DNA of 64,000 nucleotides from Caprella mutica (taxonomy: Eukaryota; Arthropoda; Malacostraca; Amphipoda; Caprellidae). This document shows positions 52,122-64,000 of this stretch, one piece after another; position 1 is the stretch's first letter, and each line of letters begins with the position of its first letter. The stretch covers positions 186,994 through 250,993 of the forward strand of contig CANNZV010000422.1 of assembly GCA_947561585.1 (NCBI GenBank), in the 5' to 3' direction. A program made the translations under genes and the position numbers. The notes below the pieces were generated by a model that was not told where the DNA came from, did no database searches, and saw nothing but the letters and a program-made list of their open reading frames with translations.

Positions 52122-54838
52122 CTTATCTACAGTAACGATACCATCCTTAGATATAGCAATTGTATTATCTACAAAGAAGTAACGATACCATCCTTAGATA
52201 TAGCAATTTTATTATCTACAGTAACGATACCATCCTTAGATATAGCAATTGTATTATCTACAGTAACGATACCATCCTTAGATATAGCAATTGTATTATC
52301 TACAGTAACGATACCATCCTTAGATATAGCAATTGTATTATCTACAGTAACGATACCATCCTTAGATATAGCAGTTGTATTATCTACAGTAACGATACCA
52401 TCCTTAGATATAGCAATTGTATTATCTACAATGTAACGATACCATCCTTAGATATAGCAATTGTATTATCTACAGTAACGATACCATCCTTAGATATAGC
52501 AATTGTATTATCTACAATGTAACGATACCATCCTTAGATATAGCAATTGTATTATCTACAGTAACGATACCATCCTTAGATATAGCAATTGTATTATCTA
52601 CAGTAACGATACCATCCTTAGATATAGCAATTGTATTATCTACAATGTAACGATACCATCCTTAGATATAGCAATTGTATTATCTACAGTAACGATACCA
52701 TCCTTAGATATAGCAATTGTATTATCTACAGTAACGATACCATCCTTAGATATAGCAATTGTATTATCTACAGTAACGATACCATCCTTAGATATAGCAA
52801 TTGTATTATCTACAATGTAACGATACCATCCTTAGATATAGCAATTGTATTATCTACAGTAAACGACACCATCCTTAGATATAGCAATTGTATTATCTAC
52901 AATGTAACGATACCATCCTTAGATATAGCAATTGTATTATCTACAGTAACGATACCATCCTTAGATATAGCAATTGTATTATCTACAGTAACGATACCAT
53001 CCTTAGATATAGCAATTGTATTATCTACAAAGAAGAAACGATACCATCCTTAGATATAGCAATTGTATTATCTACAAAGAAGTAACGATACCATCCTTAG
53101 ATATAGCATTTGTATTATCTACAAAGAAGTAACGATACCATCCTTAGATATAGCAATTGTATTATCTACAAAGAAGTAACGATACCATCCTTAGATATAG
53201 CAATTGTATTATCTACAAAGAAGTAACGATACCATCCTTAGATATAGCAATTGTATTATCTACAAAGAAGTAACGATACCATCCTTAGATATAGCAATTG
53301 TATTATCTACAAAGAAGTAACGATACCATCCTTAGATATAGCAATTGTATTATCTACAAAGAAGAAACGATACCATCCTTAGATATAGCAATTGTATTAT
53401 CTACAAAGAAGTAACGATACCATCCTTAGATATAGCAATTGTATTATCTACAAAGAAGTAACGATACCATCCTTAGATATAGCAATTGTATTATCTACAG
53501 TAACGATACCATCCTTAGATATAGCAATTGTATTATCTACAGTAACGATACCATCCTTAGATATAGCAATTGTATTATCTACAGTAACGATACCATCCTT
53601 AGATATAGCAATTGTATTATCTACAGTAACGATACCATCCTTAGATATAGCAATTGTATTATCTACAGTAACGATACCATCCTTAGATATAGCAATTGTA
53701 TTATCTACAATGTAACGATACCATCCTTAGATATAGCAATTGTATTATCTACAGTAACGATACCATCCTTAGATATAGCAATTGTATTATCTACAATGTA
53801 ACGATACCATCCTTAGATATAGCAATTGTATTATCTACAAAGAAGTAACGATACCATCCTTAGATATAGCATTTGTATTATCTACAAAGAAGTAACGATA
53901 CCACCCTTAGATATAGCATTTGTATTATCTACAAAGAAGTAACGATACCATCCTTAGATATAGCAATTGTATTATCTAAAAAGAAGTAACGATACCATCC
54001 TTAGATATAGCATTTGTATTATCTACAAAGAAGTAACGATACCATCCTTAGATATAGCAATTGTATTATCTACAAAGAAGTAACGATACCATCCTTAGAT
54101 ATAGCATTTGTATTATCTACAAAGAAGTAACGATACCATCCTTAGATATAGCATTTGTATTATCTACAAAGAAGTAACGATACCACCCTTAGATATAGCA
54201 ATTGTATTATCTACAAAGAAGTAACGATACCATCCTTAGATATAGCAATTGTATTATCTACAGTAACGATACCATCCTTAGATATAGCAATTGTATTATC
54301 TACAAAGAAGTAACGATACCATCCTTAGATATAGCAATTGTATTATCTACAAAGAAGTAACGATACCATCCTTAGATATAGCAATTGTATTATCTACAAA
54401 GAAGTAACGATACCACCCTTAGATATAGCATTTATATTATCTACAAAGAAGTAACGAAACCACCCTTAGATATAGCAATTGTATTATCTACAAAAAGTAA
54501 CGATACCACCCTTAGATATAGCAATTGTATTATCTACAAAGAAGTAACGATACCATCCTTAGATATAGCAATTGTATTATCTACAAAGAAGTAACGATAC
54601 CACCCTTAGATATAGCAATTGTATTATCTACAAAGAAGTAACGATACATCCTTAGATATAGCAATTGTATTATCTACAAAGAAGTAACGATACCATCCTT
54701 AGATATAGCATTTGTATTATCTACAAAGAAGTAACGATACCATCCTTAGATATAGCAATTGTATTATCTACAGTAACGATACCATCCTTAGATATAGCAA
54801 TTGTATTATCTACAGTAACGATACCACCCTTAGATATA
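52122..54838. repeat. 42/44/47-bp array, about 60 copies
   Basis: Core acgataccatccttagatat then agcaattgtattatctaca. Linkers differ: gta (42 bp), atgta (44 bp) and aagaagta (47 bp). Linker types are clustered in blocks, and the array lies 0.6 kb upstream of visible exon 1. Confidence 0.95.
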
Positions 54839-55687
54839 TCAACAATCAATATAAGATTGATTGTGTACTTATAAACATATTCTTAATAGTTTGTTAAGAA
54901 TAACAAGCAATACTAATAAATAAGGAATCAGACAGCGAAGTATTTTTTCTTACGAATTCATTTCATATATGTATGTAAACATAGTCATATAATAATTTAG
55001 TTATCAATTAGAAAGGCTATAGGTTGACACAGAAGATCAGCAACAAATTTTTTTTAATGTCAACGTTAACTCAACGATGGAATTCTGCGTGTGGTAAGTA
55101 TTGGGGAGGAATGTGTGCAGATATTCTAATGCAACTGTATAATAAAAACTAAACTATTAAGCGAAAACTCAAATGAAAATAGGCAAAACTGCCAATGAAT
55201 GAGTTGTGTGCAGCGGTTGAAACGACTCCGACAGATTGGAGGCCGTCGTTCGAATAAGAGAAGAGTTTATACTCTAAACTTCTTTACAGATTTTATCAGA
55301 GTTCTCTATAATATCTCTACGCACTTTCCATTTTGTTTTACCTATCTAAATGTTTTCTCTGATATATTATTATGTTTGTCTCTGAACTTTTTGTCACCCT
55401 GAACATGTACTAATTCATTCAAATTGCCTCTTACACATCAAAGTTCATTAAATTACAATGAGTAATTAGGTGATACACAAAAGATCACAGCAAGAGCTAC
55501 TAAGGTTCCAGTGGGACATGCATATACGAGCCACACACGGCATATCTCTGATAAACGATATCGCCATATTTGGGGACACGGCTAAGCCCAATTTAGGAAT
55601 CTGGACCGAAAAGGAGAGAGCCACTTCTATGTTCAATTTATAGCAACACTTCAGAGGGAAAATTTATGACACTGTCTTACGGTGAAC
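54839..55687. other. Upstream sequence, nothing recognised
   Basis: A plus-strand frame at 55,199-55,402 has no recognisable domain. No minus-strand signal-peptide exon of the FRAS1-like gene was found here. Confidence 0.5.
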
Positions 55688-56042
55688 ATAGACTGGAGAC
55701 TGTAAGTCATAGGGTTTGAGACTGTAAGTCATAGACTGGAGACTGTAAGTCATAGGGTTTGAGACTGTAAGTCATAGACTGGAGACTGTAAGTCATAGTT
55801 TTTGAGACTGTAAGTCATAGACTGGGACTGCAAGACATAGTTTTTGAGACTGTAAGTCATAGACTGGGACTGTAAGACATAGTTTTTGAGACTGTAAGTC
55901 ATAGACTGGGACTGTAAGACATAGTTTTTGAGACTGTAAGTCATAGACTGGGACTGTAAGACATAGTTTTTGAGACTGTAAGTCATAGACTGGGACTGTA
56001 AGACATAGTTTTGAGACTGTAAGTCATAGACTGGGACTGTAG
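55688..56042. repeat. About 42-bp minisatellite
   Basis: Alternating gagactgtaagtcatagact and gggactgtaagacatagttt units, about 9 composite copies. Confidence 0.93.
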
Positions 56043-56153
56043 CACTAGCCAGTCATCACATTATGTAGCATCGTGTCCTAGAGGTATTACCATTAAATGA
56101 AGTGGACAAGAAAAGTAACATCTAAATCTGTACAGCAGAGTCAAAGTACTAGG

Positions 56154-56391
56154 GTATGTTCTGAGTTAGTGAACAGTTCCACATTTCGATCATATAAAAA
56201 AGGTTTATAGTTTAACATTTTAATTTTCTTTGGTATCCACTATTCATGACACCTACAGGTATCATGAATACCAAAGGAAATAAATAATAATTATATTATA
56301 TTTTCCTTAATTCTAGTGGGAAAAGTAGGAGGAGCTTAGCAAAAAGTCTGGTGGAAAGATTTAAAAAACCCTACGTGTGTACGGCCCTTTA
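56154..56391. mobile_element. Chimeric MITE: type-1 left arm, type-2 right arm (second case)
   Basis: Left gggtatgttctgagttagtg; core gacacctacaggtatcatga; right gtaggaggagcttagc ... gtgtgtacggcccttt. Same arrangement as 22,904-23,130. Confidence 0.85.
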
Positions 56392-56644
56392 AGTCAAAAT
56401 AAAATTTATAATTCTTCTTCTTTTATTATTTATTATTATTATAAGTTAGTATACATACTGAGATGTGAAAAACAGATTTTTATTCCTACTATTTTATTTC
56501 AATATTATTGAATTAAGTTAAAATAGAAATTATCTTTGCTCTCATTTATGACAAAATAACGATAGAAATAAATTGGTTAACCTATAAAAACTATAATAAA
56601 AAATAATGGAGGCACGAAAGCAATAAGCACCAGAAAAAATAAGT

Positions 56645-57535
56645 ATAAAAAGCATAACCAGCACAAGCACAAAAAGTATAGCCAGCACAAGCACAAAAAG
56701 TATTTAACCAGCACAAGCACAAACAGCACAAGCACAAGGAGTATATAACCAGCACAAGTACAAAAAGCATAACCAGCACAAGCACAAAAAGCATAACCAG
56801 CACAAGCACAAAAAGTATAATCAGCATAAGCACAAAAAGTATATAACCAGCACAAGCACAAAAAGTATAACCAGCACAAGCACAAAAAGCATAACCAGCA
56901 TAAGCACAAAAAGTATAACCAGCACAAGCACAAAAAGCATAACCATCACAAGCACAAAAAGTATAACCAGCACAAGCACAAAAAGCATAACCAGCATAAG
57001 CACAAAAAGTATAACCAGCACAAGCACAAAAAGCATAACCATCACAAGCACAAGAAGCATAACAAACACAAGCACAAAAAGCTTAACAAGCACAAGCATA
57101 AGAAGCATAAACAGCAGAAGCATAAAAAGCACAAGCACAAAAAGCATAACCAGCACAAGCACAAGAAGCATAACAAACACAAGCACAAAAAGCTTAACCA
57201 GCACAATCATAAGAAGCATAACCAGCACAAGCACAAAAATCATAGTCAGCACTAACACTAAAACATAGTCAGCACTAACACAAAAAAGATAGTCAGCACA
57301 AGCACAAAGAACATAGTCAGCACTAGCACAAAAAGCATAGTCAGCACATGCACAAAAAGCATAACCAGCACAAAAAGCATAGTCAGCACAAGCACAAAAA
57401 GCATAACCAGCACAAAAAGCATAGTCAGCACAAGCACAAAAAAGCATAACCAGCACATGCACAAAAGCATAACCAGCACATGCAAGAAAAGCATAACCAG
57501 CACAAGCACAAAAAGAATAACCAGCACAAGCACAC
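56645..57535. repeat. 24-bp minisatellite, about 37 copies
   Basis: Units of ccagcacaagcacaaaaagc plus ataa. Long minus-strand frames rich in LFVLVLV result from the 24-bp period and are not regarded as genes. Confidence 0.95.
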
Positions 57536-57811
57536 CACCAATCAGTCAGTTTCGTCGCATTCGTTGATTGCGTCAAAACATGCCAAGTTACGACAAAAAA
57601 AACTGCTTCACTCTCGTAATGATTGTTAATAAGGAAACAAAAGAACTAATTAGATGATCTTCAGTCACCAAAGGGGACCAACTGGACCACCGTGGGGTTA
57701 GGGCCCATTAACCCACCCATTTGACTCATTACCTAATACCATTAGTGAGTCAGACCAGTCTGCAGAAACTGGTAAACTGTTCTCCAAGATCTTTCTTTTA
57801 AAATACAAAAG

Positions 57812-58300
57812 GGTAAGTTACGAATTATCGGTCAGTTCCTCATCTTCGGTCATACAAGAAAAAACGATATTATAATAATTATTAAGTTTTAAAGGGTTTC
57901 CATGATAGCTGCAAGTATCATGGATACTAATATAAATAAAATCTATACTAATAATTTCCTTAGTGTGGTTATTTATTTATTTGGTGTCCGCTTTTACACT
58001 ATGGGTATTAAACATGAAGAATGTAACTATGATACGCACGGGAATATATTGACTTGGTATTTAAATTCTCCTGTTTTTATTCAACTTTTAAATGTATTTT
58101 ATCTATAAAATATATAAAACTATGCAGAAAATTTAAATTTTATTGAATTCATTAAAAATAACCTAATAACGTGTAATAAATTGGTATTGATGATGACCCG
58201 TTATTTTTAAAGGGAAAGTACACTAGTTAAATAATAATTATATCGTTTTTTCTCATACGACCGAAGATGTGAAACTGACCGGTAATTCGTAACTTACCCT
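57812..58300. mobile_element. Palindromic MITE with about 300 bp of extra sequence
   Basis: Left gggtaagttacgaattatcg and right gaccggtaattcgtaactta are well conserved, but about 300 bases of unrelated AT-rich DNA lie between the core and the right arm. It is either a nested insertion or a larger relative. Confidence 0.8.
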
Positions 58301-58775
58301 GTACGATGAAATTCATGATTTTTTCGCAAAAAAACTGTGCAAAGTTTGTGCAAAGTCATATTTATCTTTAGATCAAGGATCGTAGATCCCTTGATAGACT
58401 CAAGGCAAGATATTAATTAATTAATGAGATCTAGTGATAGAGAGAATTACGTTAGTCGCAAGCAACAATAATGCATTTTGTGTTTGTAATTTATTTATCT
58501 AAATTTGGGATCTTTATTGTTTGGCTGTGACAATTCCAATTGGAGAAACTCATTCTCTGAATTAAAAATGAAGTAAATGATGCACACTCTGATCTCTTGT
58601 GGTTGTCTTAGAAATTGGATTTATAATTCAGTTTAAGGTTTGAAAAGAAAATTAGTTGATATATTTTACTCTTTACATAAATGTTTTTTCTTATAAAAGT
58701 AACTTTTGTACATAAAAATAACATTTAATTTTCAACCAAATATGAAAAAAAAATTTAACTTACAAATCGTTACTT

Positions 58776-59012
58776 TAGTATATATCTATGATACCAACTG
58801 AAAATAACGTTATTTAACCCATTAATTCAGTTGGTATCCATAATACCTGCAGGTATCATGGATACCAACTGAAAATAACGTTATTTAACCCGTTAATTTA
58901 TTTGGTATCCATAATACCTGTAGGTATCATGGGTACCAAATAAAATAACGAGTTGAAATGTTAAATATGATCGATAATGCGTAGGTGTCCGATAACTCCT
59001 TTCTCACCCATG
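58776..59012. mobile_element. MITE with tandemly duplicated core
   Basis: Two and a half tandem copies of a unit of about 62 bp holding ggtatccataatacctgcag and aaaataacgttatttaaccc; right end gtccgataactcctttctca. Confidence 0.8.
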
Positions 59013-59139
59013 TAGCAGTGTGCCGTGTGTGTGGTATCCACAGACAGTGACTGAGAGAGTCCCTATATAGCACAGACTTGCCCCTCTCTGCTACATCTAA
59101 ACTTAGAACACACCTGGAAACTGTGTCACGAGAACAGGC

Positions 59140-59600
59140 GTGATAGATAGGGAGGGGAAGAGTGTGATAGATAGGGAGGGGGGGGGGAGTGTGATAGATA
59201 AGGTGATAGGGAGGAAGTGATAGATAGGGAGGGAGAGTGATAGGAAGGGGAAGATTGTGATAGATAAGGCGATAGGGTGGAAGTGATAGGGAGGGGAAAA
59301 GTGATTGAGAGGAAGTGATAGACAAGGAGAAAGTAATAGATAGGGAGGGAAAGAGTGTGATAGATAAGGTGATAAAGAGGAAATGATAGATTAGGAGGAA
59401 GTGATAGATAAAGAGGAAGTGACAGATAAGGAGGGAGTGTGATAGATAAGGTGATAGGGAGGAAGTGATAGATTAGGAAGAGGGTGATAGATGGAGTGAT
59501 AGATAGTGAGGGTAAAAGAGATAGGGAAGGTTATAGTGATAGATAGGGAGAAGGTGATAGATGTGATAGGGAGGGAGGTGATACATGAAATTACACAAGG
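59140..59600. repeat. Purine-rich degenerate repeat
   Basis: Irregular gatagataaggtgataggga units about 24 bp long. The strand is almost free of pyrimidines other than T. Confidence 0.88.
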
Positions 59601-60127
59601 TGGGGTGATACAAGTGATAGTTAAAAGTGATACAACATGGCCTCTTATGTTTTACCTATGGTTAGAGCAGTATAAAGTGACTTCATTTTTCACTGAGAGT
59701 GCTCCAATAATGATCATTAATGGGCTACCCTCTTTTAGTATATACCTATACCCCCCCCCCATTGTGGTCAATCCCCCCCTCCCTGGGGCAGCAGACGAAT
59801 TGACAGTGACTGTTCATGAGGATAACAGAGGTTATTTCGGGCAGAGAAATGCCTTTGGTTCTACTGGGCCTGATTGCTATACAGAAAACATTTTATAAAA
59901 ATAAAGATGATTGGTTAAGTTTTTTTACTTAACCTTTCTGGTGAGATGGTTAACCTTTAATTGTTTCCCATCTTTAACACTTTAACGGTTGAAAGAAGGT
60001 CTACTAAATTAACTGATAAACTATTAATAAGTATGTACTACTTTCAACATTCATCAAACAGTTTGATGAAATGAAATATTTAAAAGTCTATATCAGTTTT
60101 GATATTGAAAATAAACGATTATTCATT

Positions 60128-60197
60128 AAGGTCTGATTATTTATCAAATAATTATTTATCAAATAATTATTTATCAAATAATTATTTATCAAATAAT
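60128..60197. repeat. 15-bp repeat, 4 copies
   Basis: Perfect caaataattatttat units. Confidence 0.9.
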
Positions 60198-60595
60198 TTT
60201 TTTTGATTAAACCCTTCAAATTAGTTTTTATTCTCTGTTTAAGTGACTAAAGACGATCACTCTTCACTAGAACACAACGTAATTAATAACTAATTATTTA
60301 TCTAACCTCTCACAAGAGCCTTCCAGTAAGAACCAAGAGTCGGGTAGGTACCCAATTGGTTCGATACATATTATTTAGAAGGCAAGGAACTAAAATAAGG
60401 CTTTTAGGTAAGAAGGTTTGGTATGTTCAGGTCAAGGCATTGCTTGCCTTCAAACAGCAAAGGAGAGGGTAAAGCAGGTAGCTAACCCCCCAAGGGTTAG
60501 GCCCCAGGTCATGGGGGATAACGACCCAAGCACTTACCAACCTTAGTCTAATTCCTGATTGATTGCACAGTCTTCGTGGAGCTGTGTAAAGAACT

Positions 60596-61862
60596 CTGCA
60601 GTGGTCCACACACTCTGCAGTGGTCCACACACTTTGCAGTGGTCCACACACTTTGCAGTGGTCCACACACTTTGCAGTGGTCCACACACTTTGCAGTGGT
60701 CCACACACTTTGCAGTGGTCCACACACTTTGCAGTGGTCCACACACTTTACTGTGGTCCACACACTTTGAAGTGGTCCACACACTTTGCAGTGGTCCACA
60801 CACTCTGCAGTGGTCCACACACTTTGCAGTGGTCCACACACTTTGCAGTGGTCCACACACTTTGCAGTGGTCCACACACTTTGCAGTGGTCCACACACTT
60901 TACTGTGGTCCACACACTTTGAAGTGGTCCACACACTTTGCAGTGGTCCACACACTCTGCAGTGGTCCACACACTTTACTGTGGTCCACACACTCTGCAG
61001 TGGTCCACACACTTTACTGTGGTCCACACACTCTGCAGTGGTCCACACACTTTGCAGTGGTCCACACACTCTGCAGTGGTCCACACACTTTACTGTGGTC
61101 CACACACTCTGCAGTGGTCCACACACTCTGCAGTGGTCCACACACTTTGCAGTGGTCCACACACTCTGCAGTGGTCCACACACTTTACTGTGGTCCACAC
61201 ACTCTGCAGTGGTCCACACACTCTGCAGTGGTACACACACTTTACAGTGGTCCACACACTTTGCAGTGGTCCACACACTCTGCAGTGGTCCACACACTTT
61301 ACTGTGGTCCACACACTCTGCAGTGGTCCACACACTCTGCAGTGGTCCACACACTTTGCAGTGGTCCACACACTTTGCAGTGGTCCACACACTTTACTGT
61401 GGTCCACACACTTTGAAGTGGTCCACACACTTTGCAGTGGTCCACACACTCTGCAGTGGTCCACACACTTTACTGTGGTCCACACACTCTGCAGTGGTCC
61501 ACACACTTTACTGTGGTCCACACACTCTGCAGTGGTCCACACACTTTACAGTGGTCCACACACTTTGCAGTGGTCCACACACTCTGCAGTGGTCCACACA
61601 CTTTACTGTGGTCCACACACTCTGCAGTGGTCCACACACTTTACAGTGGTCCACACACTTTGCAGTGGTCCACACACTTTTCAGTGGTCCACACACTTTA
61701 CAGTGGTCCACACACTTTGCAGTGGTCCACACACTTTTCAGTGGTCCACACACTTTACAGTGGTCCACACACTTTGCAGTGGTCCACACACTTTTCAGTG
61801 GTCCACACACTTTACAGTGGTCCACACACTTTGCAGTGGTCCACACACTTTACTATGGTCCA
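60596..61862. repeat. 19-bp array, about 66 copies
   Basis: Units of gcagtggtccacacacttt, with ctctgc, tactgt, tgaagt and ttcagt variants. The unit has no stop in either direction, so frames of up to 364 codons open on both strands; their 19-residue period shows they are by-products. Confidence 0.97.
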
Positions 61863-61957
61863 CGCAATAATTTTCTGTAATCCGTATACTTATTTTATGT
61901 GGTCTATGTACTTAATTTAAACATTAAAAAATCATTTTTCGACATCAAAGTATGATT

Positions 61958-62010
61958 GGGTAAGTTCTGAGTTATCGAACGGTTTCACATTTTCGATAAC
62001 ACATAAAAAA
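61958..62010. repeat. Solo left arm of a TA-MITE
   Basis: gggtaagttctgagttatcg then ttttcgataac; no mirrored end in the following 400 bases. Confidence 0.65.
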
Positions 62011-62480
62011 TATTAATCATTAAAATAAAATAAATATTACTTACACCCACAATGTGTTAAGTGGCCACAAATATTCATTGCTAGAAAGGCTTTCATTGAC
62101 ACTTCGTTAAACGCTCTCACCCCATCAATCCTAAGCTAATCCGCACCTCATTTACAATCAATCAAACTAAATAAAAACCCTACAAGCCAAACAATTGAAC
62201 CCCACCTCATCTTAAATATTACACACGTAAAGCATGCACAGCGAAAACAAGCAATTAAATCATTGTGAGCGAGTCCCAGCCCGGGGCAATGAGCCCATAA
62301 ACATCTAGCCCTTCAATGAGCTATTTGGTTGATAATTGTGGCAGAGGGGGGCATGGGATATCAAGAGAAAAGCCACTTATTGACTCATGCAGAAGCACTT
62401 ACACCCTCAATGTCTTATCATTGAGCCAAAGCCAACGCTACTGTACGACCAAACTCTGATGTTCAAGAAATAGCACTAAG

Positions 62481-62993
62481 GTAAGTATAAGAATTATCTG
62501 TCCTCGGTCATCCTCGGTACGTTAGTAACGTTATAAGGTATGCATGATACCTGAAGGTAAAATTATTATTTATTGATATCCATGATACCTGAAGGTAAAA
62601 CTATTTTATTTTCTTTGGTATGCATGATACCTGAAGGTAAAACTATTTTATTTTCTTTGGTATGCATGATACCTGAAGGTAAAACTATTTTATTTTCTTT
62701 GGTATGCATGATACCTGAAGGTAAAATTATTATTTATTATTAATTGATATCCATGATACATGAAGGTAAAATTATTTTATTTTATTTTCTTTGGTATGCA
62801 TGATACCTGAAGGTAGTTTTATTTTATTTTATTTTCATAGGTATGCACGATACCTGAAGGTAAAACTATTAAATTATTCTCATTGGTATCATAGATAGCA
62901 ACTAAAATCAAAATGATATAATCATTAATATTATATCAGTTTTTATTATATGACCGAAGATGTAAAACTGTCCGGTAATTGGTTTGGTTACCC
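62481..62993. mobile_element. MITE whose core became a minisatellite
   Basis: Left ggtaagtataagaattatct, right ccggtaattggtttggttac. Between them are eight tandem copies of a unit of about 42 bp containing ggtatgcatgatacctgaag and taaaactattttattttc. The element is about 510 bp, more than twice the family size. Confidence 0.85.
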
Positions 62994-63833
62994 CAGCACC
63001 ACCACCTCACAGGCTTATCTCCACACTCTGACCACTTTAGGTGCTAACGAAGTAGATTCCTGACAAAATGGCTTATCGATAGTTCTCGTGATTGTTTTTT
63101 CTGACAATAATTTGATTGATGGTAGGCTCGAGACAGACAGGACAAAATAGCTTACAGGGGGAGATAGAACAAACAACCAATGTGTTGCGAGGTGACAGCA
63201 GATTGGTTACATGAGCAATGAAGTAGAAAGAATGGGTTTGGAAGTGGTGAAATACATTCGATGATTGAAGAGGTGAGCTCTAGGACCTTAGGACACGAGT
63301 CCTAGCTGATCATTTTATAGGACAAGAGTTCCTCCTCACATATTCCTCCCCTATCTCACTTGCCAATAGGATGTACAAGGAGGTTAGTACAAGGAGGTTA
63401 GTATATAGAAGGTGTTACCAGTATCACAGATGATGAATGGTATCTCACCCTTGTTCCAATCCTCCCTACAGTACCCAGTTTGTAGGATAGGGTATAATTA
63501 GTGGACAAATAAGTGAATATCGATAGAATGGAGAAAGCCTTAGAGTAAATAACGTGTGTTCAATCAGTATATGATAATACACTATGGGCATTGACTTACA
63601 TTTCTAAAACATAGAATTTATAGCGTGATTTATTGTAGGATATAACTTGTAGGAGTGGAATTTAAGAGATGACGCCCTGTGGGATTTGAAATGTTAAATA
63701 GAGTAGTTTGAGTTACATCTAAGAATTTAGGAAATAATCTATTCGACGTTGCAATTGCAAATAAAAAGGACTTCGAAAAAGAAACATGTGACGGAAAGGG
63801 ACACAAGCACCGGTGGCTCCACTCTAGGATGTA
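62994..63833. other. Upstream sequence, nothing recognised
   Basis: Unique sequence. Minus-strand splice-donor-like sites occur (for example gtgaga near 63,440), but no in-frame start with a hydrophobic leader was seen. Confidence 0.5.
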
Positions 63834-63948
63834 AGAGGAAAATGAAGAGGTGATAGTAAATGAAGCATACGAGCCTACCTAACACAATAATTTCAGAGGA
63901 AAATGAAGAGGTGATAGTAAATGAAGCATACGAGCCTACCTAACACAA
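63834..63948. repeat. Direct duplication (54 bp, 61-base spacing), copy of a dispersed repeat
   Basis: Copies at 63,834-63,887 and 63,895-63,948 start agaggaaaatgaagaggtga. A diverged third copy lies at 32,541-32,594. Confidence 0.9.
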
Positions 63949-64000
63949 AATCTAAGACATCGTAGTTGAAAAGCATAACCCTATTGCTATCCTCTAAAAT

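Noticed and set aside
56577..57576. Hydrophobic LFVLVLV frames resembling membrane proteins
   Set aside because: Minus-strand reading of the 24-bp array; the hydrophobicity comes from the repeat, not from coding selection.
59506..59898. 130-codon plus-strand frame
   Set aside because: Its first half is the purine-rich repeat and the rest has no recognisable domain.
60527..60600. Strong minus-strand donor (gtaagtgc) as a candidate upstream exon
   Set aside because: The frame needed to join exon 1 (phase 1) has a stop just before the donor; a non-coding leader cannot be excluded but is unsupported.
60548..61880. Long open frames on both strands (up to 364 codons)
   Set aside because: They lie wholly in the 19-bp array; the unit has no stop in either strand, so frames open automatically and show a strict 19-residue period.

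Overview
The window is animal (metazoan) genomic DNA. It is very AT-rich outside exons, carries introns with GT-AG borders, and encodes the cysteine-rich start of a large extracellular-matrix protein. The phylum cannot be fixed from the sequence; the dense load of short palindromic transposons and minisatellites, with GC-rich exons in AT-rich introns, suggests a marine invertebrate. No bacterial operon, CRISPR array, rRNA or tRNA was seen.

The only host gene I can support lies on the minus strand. Twenty-one exons form an unbroken reading-frame chain from 51,511 down to base 1, and every intron phase matches (about 3.36 kb, about 1,120 residues). They encode six von Willebrand factor C (VWC) domains followed by about 14 furin-like cysteine-rich repeats. 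That order is characteristic of the N-terminus of FRAS1, the Fraser-complex basement-membrane protein. The 5' exon(s) with the signal peptide were not found, and the 3' part (CSPG, Calx-beta, membrane anchor) lies beyond base 1. The first visible exon, 32 bases at 51,480-51,511, is separated from the next by an intron of 38,845 bases.

That intron and the 12 kb upstream are almost all repeats. Three classes dominate. (1) A large set of TA-flanked palindromic miniature elements (MITEs) has mirrored arms around a common core palindrome; several are chimeric, truncated, or have a core amplified into tandem copies. Most of the 12-kb exon cluster's longer introns also carry one. (2) More than 25 tandem arrays have units from 15 to 71 bp, the largest being 44 bp x ~52, 20 bp x ~100, 71 bp x 25, 42/44/47 bp x ~60 and 19 bp x ~66. 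The 44-bp and 71-bp arrays show higher-order repeats. (3) A 1,297-bp mariner element (DD37D) has perfect 27-bp inverted ends and a transposase broken by one in-frame stop.

The most unusual observations sit where repeats meet the gene. A 28-bp minisatellite copies the splice donor of visible exon 9 at least 14 times, another array abuts the acceptor of exon 19, and a dispersed repeat begins about 10 bases into the intron after exon 12. Other findings are modular and chimeric palindromic MITEs whose two arms share private variants, and cores that appear to seed new minisatellites.
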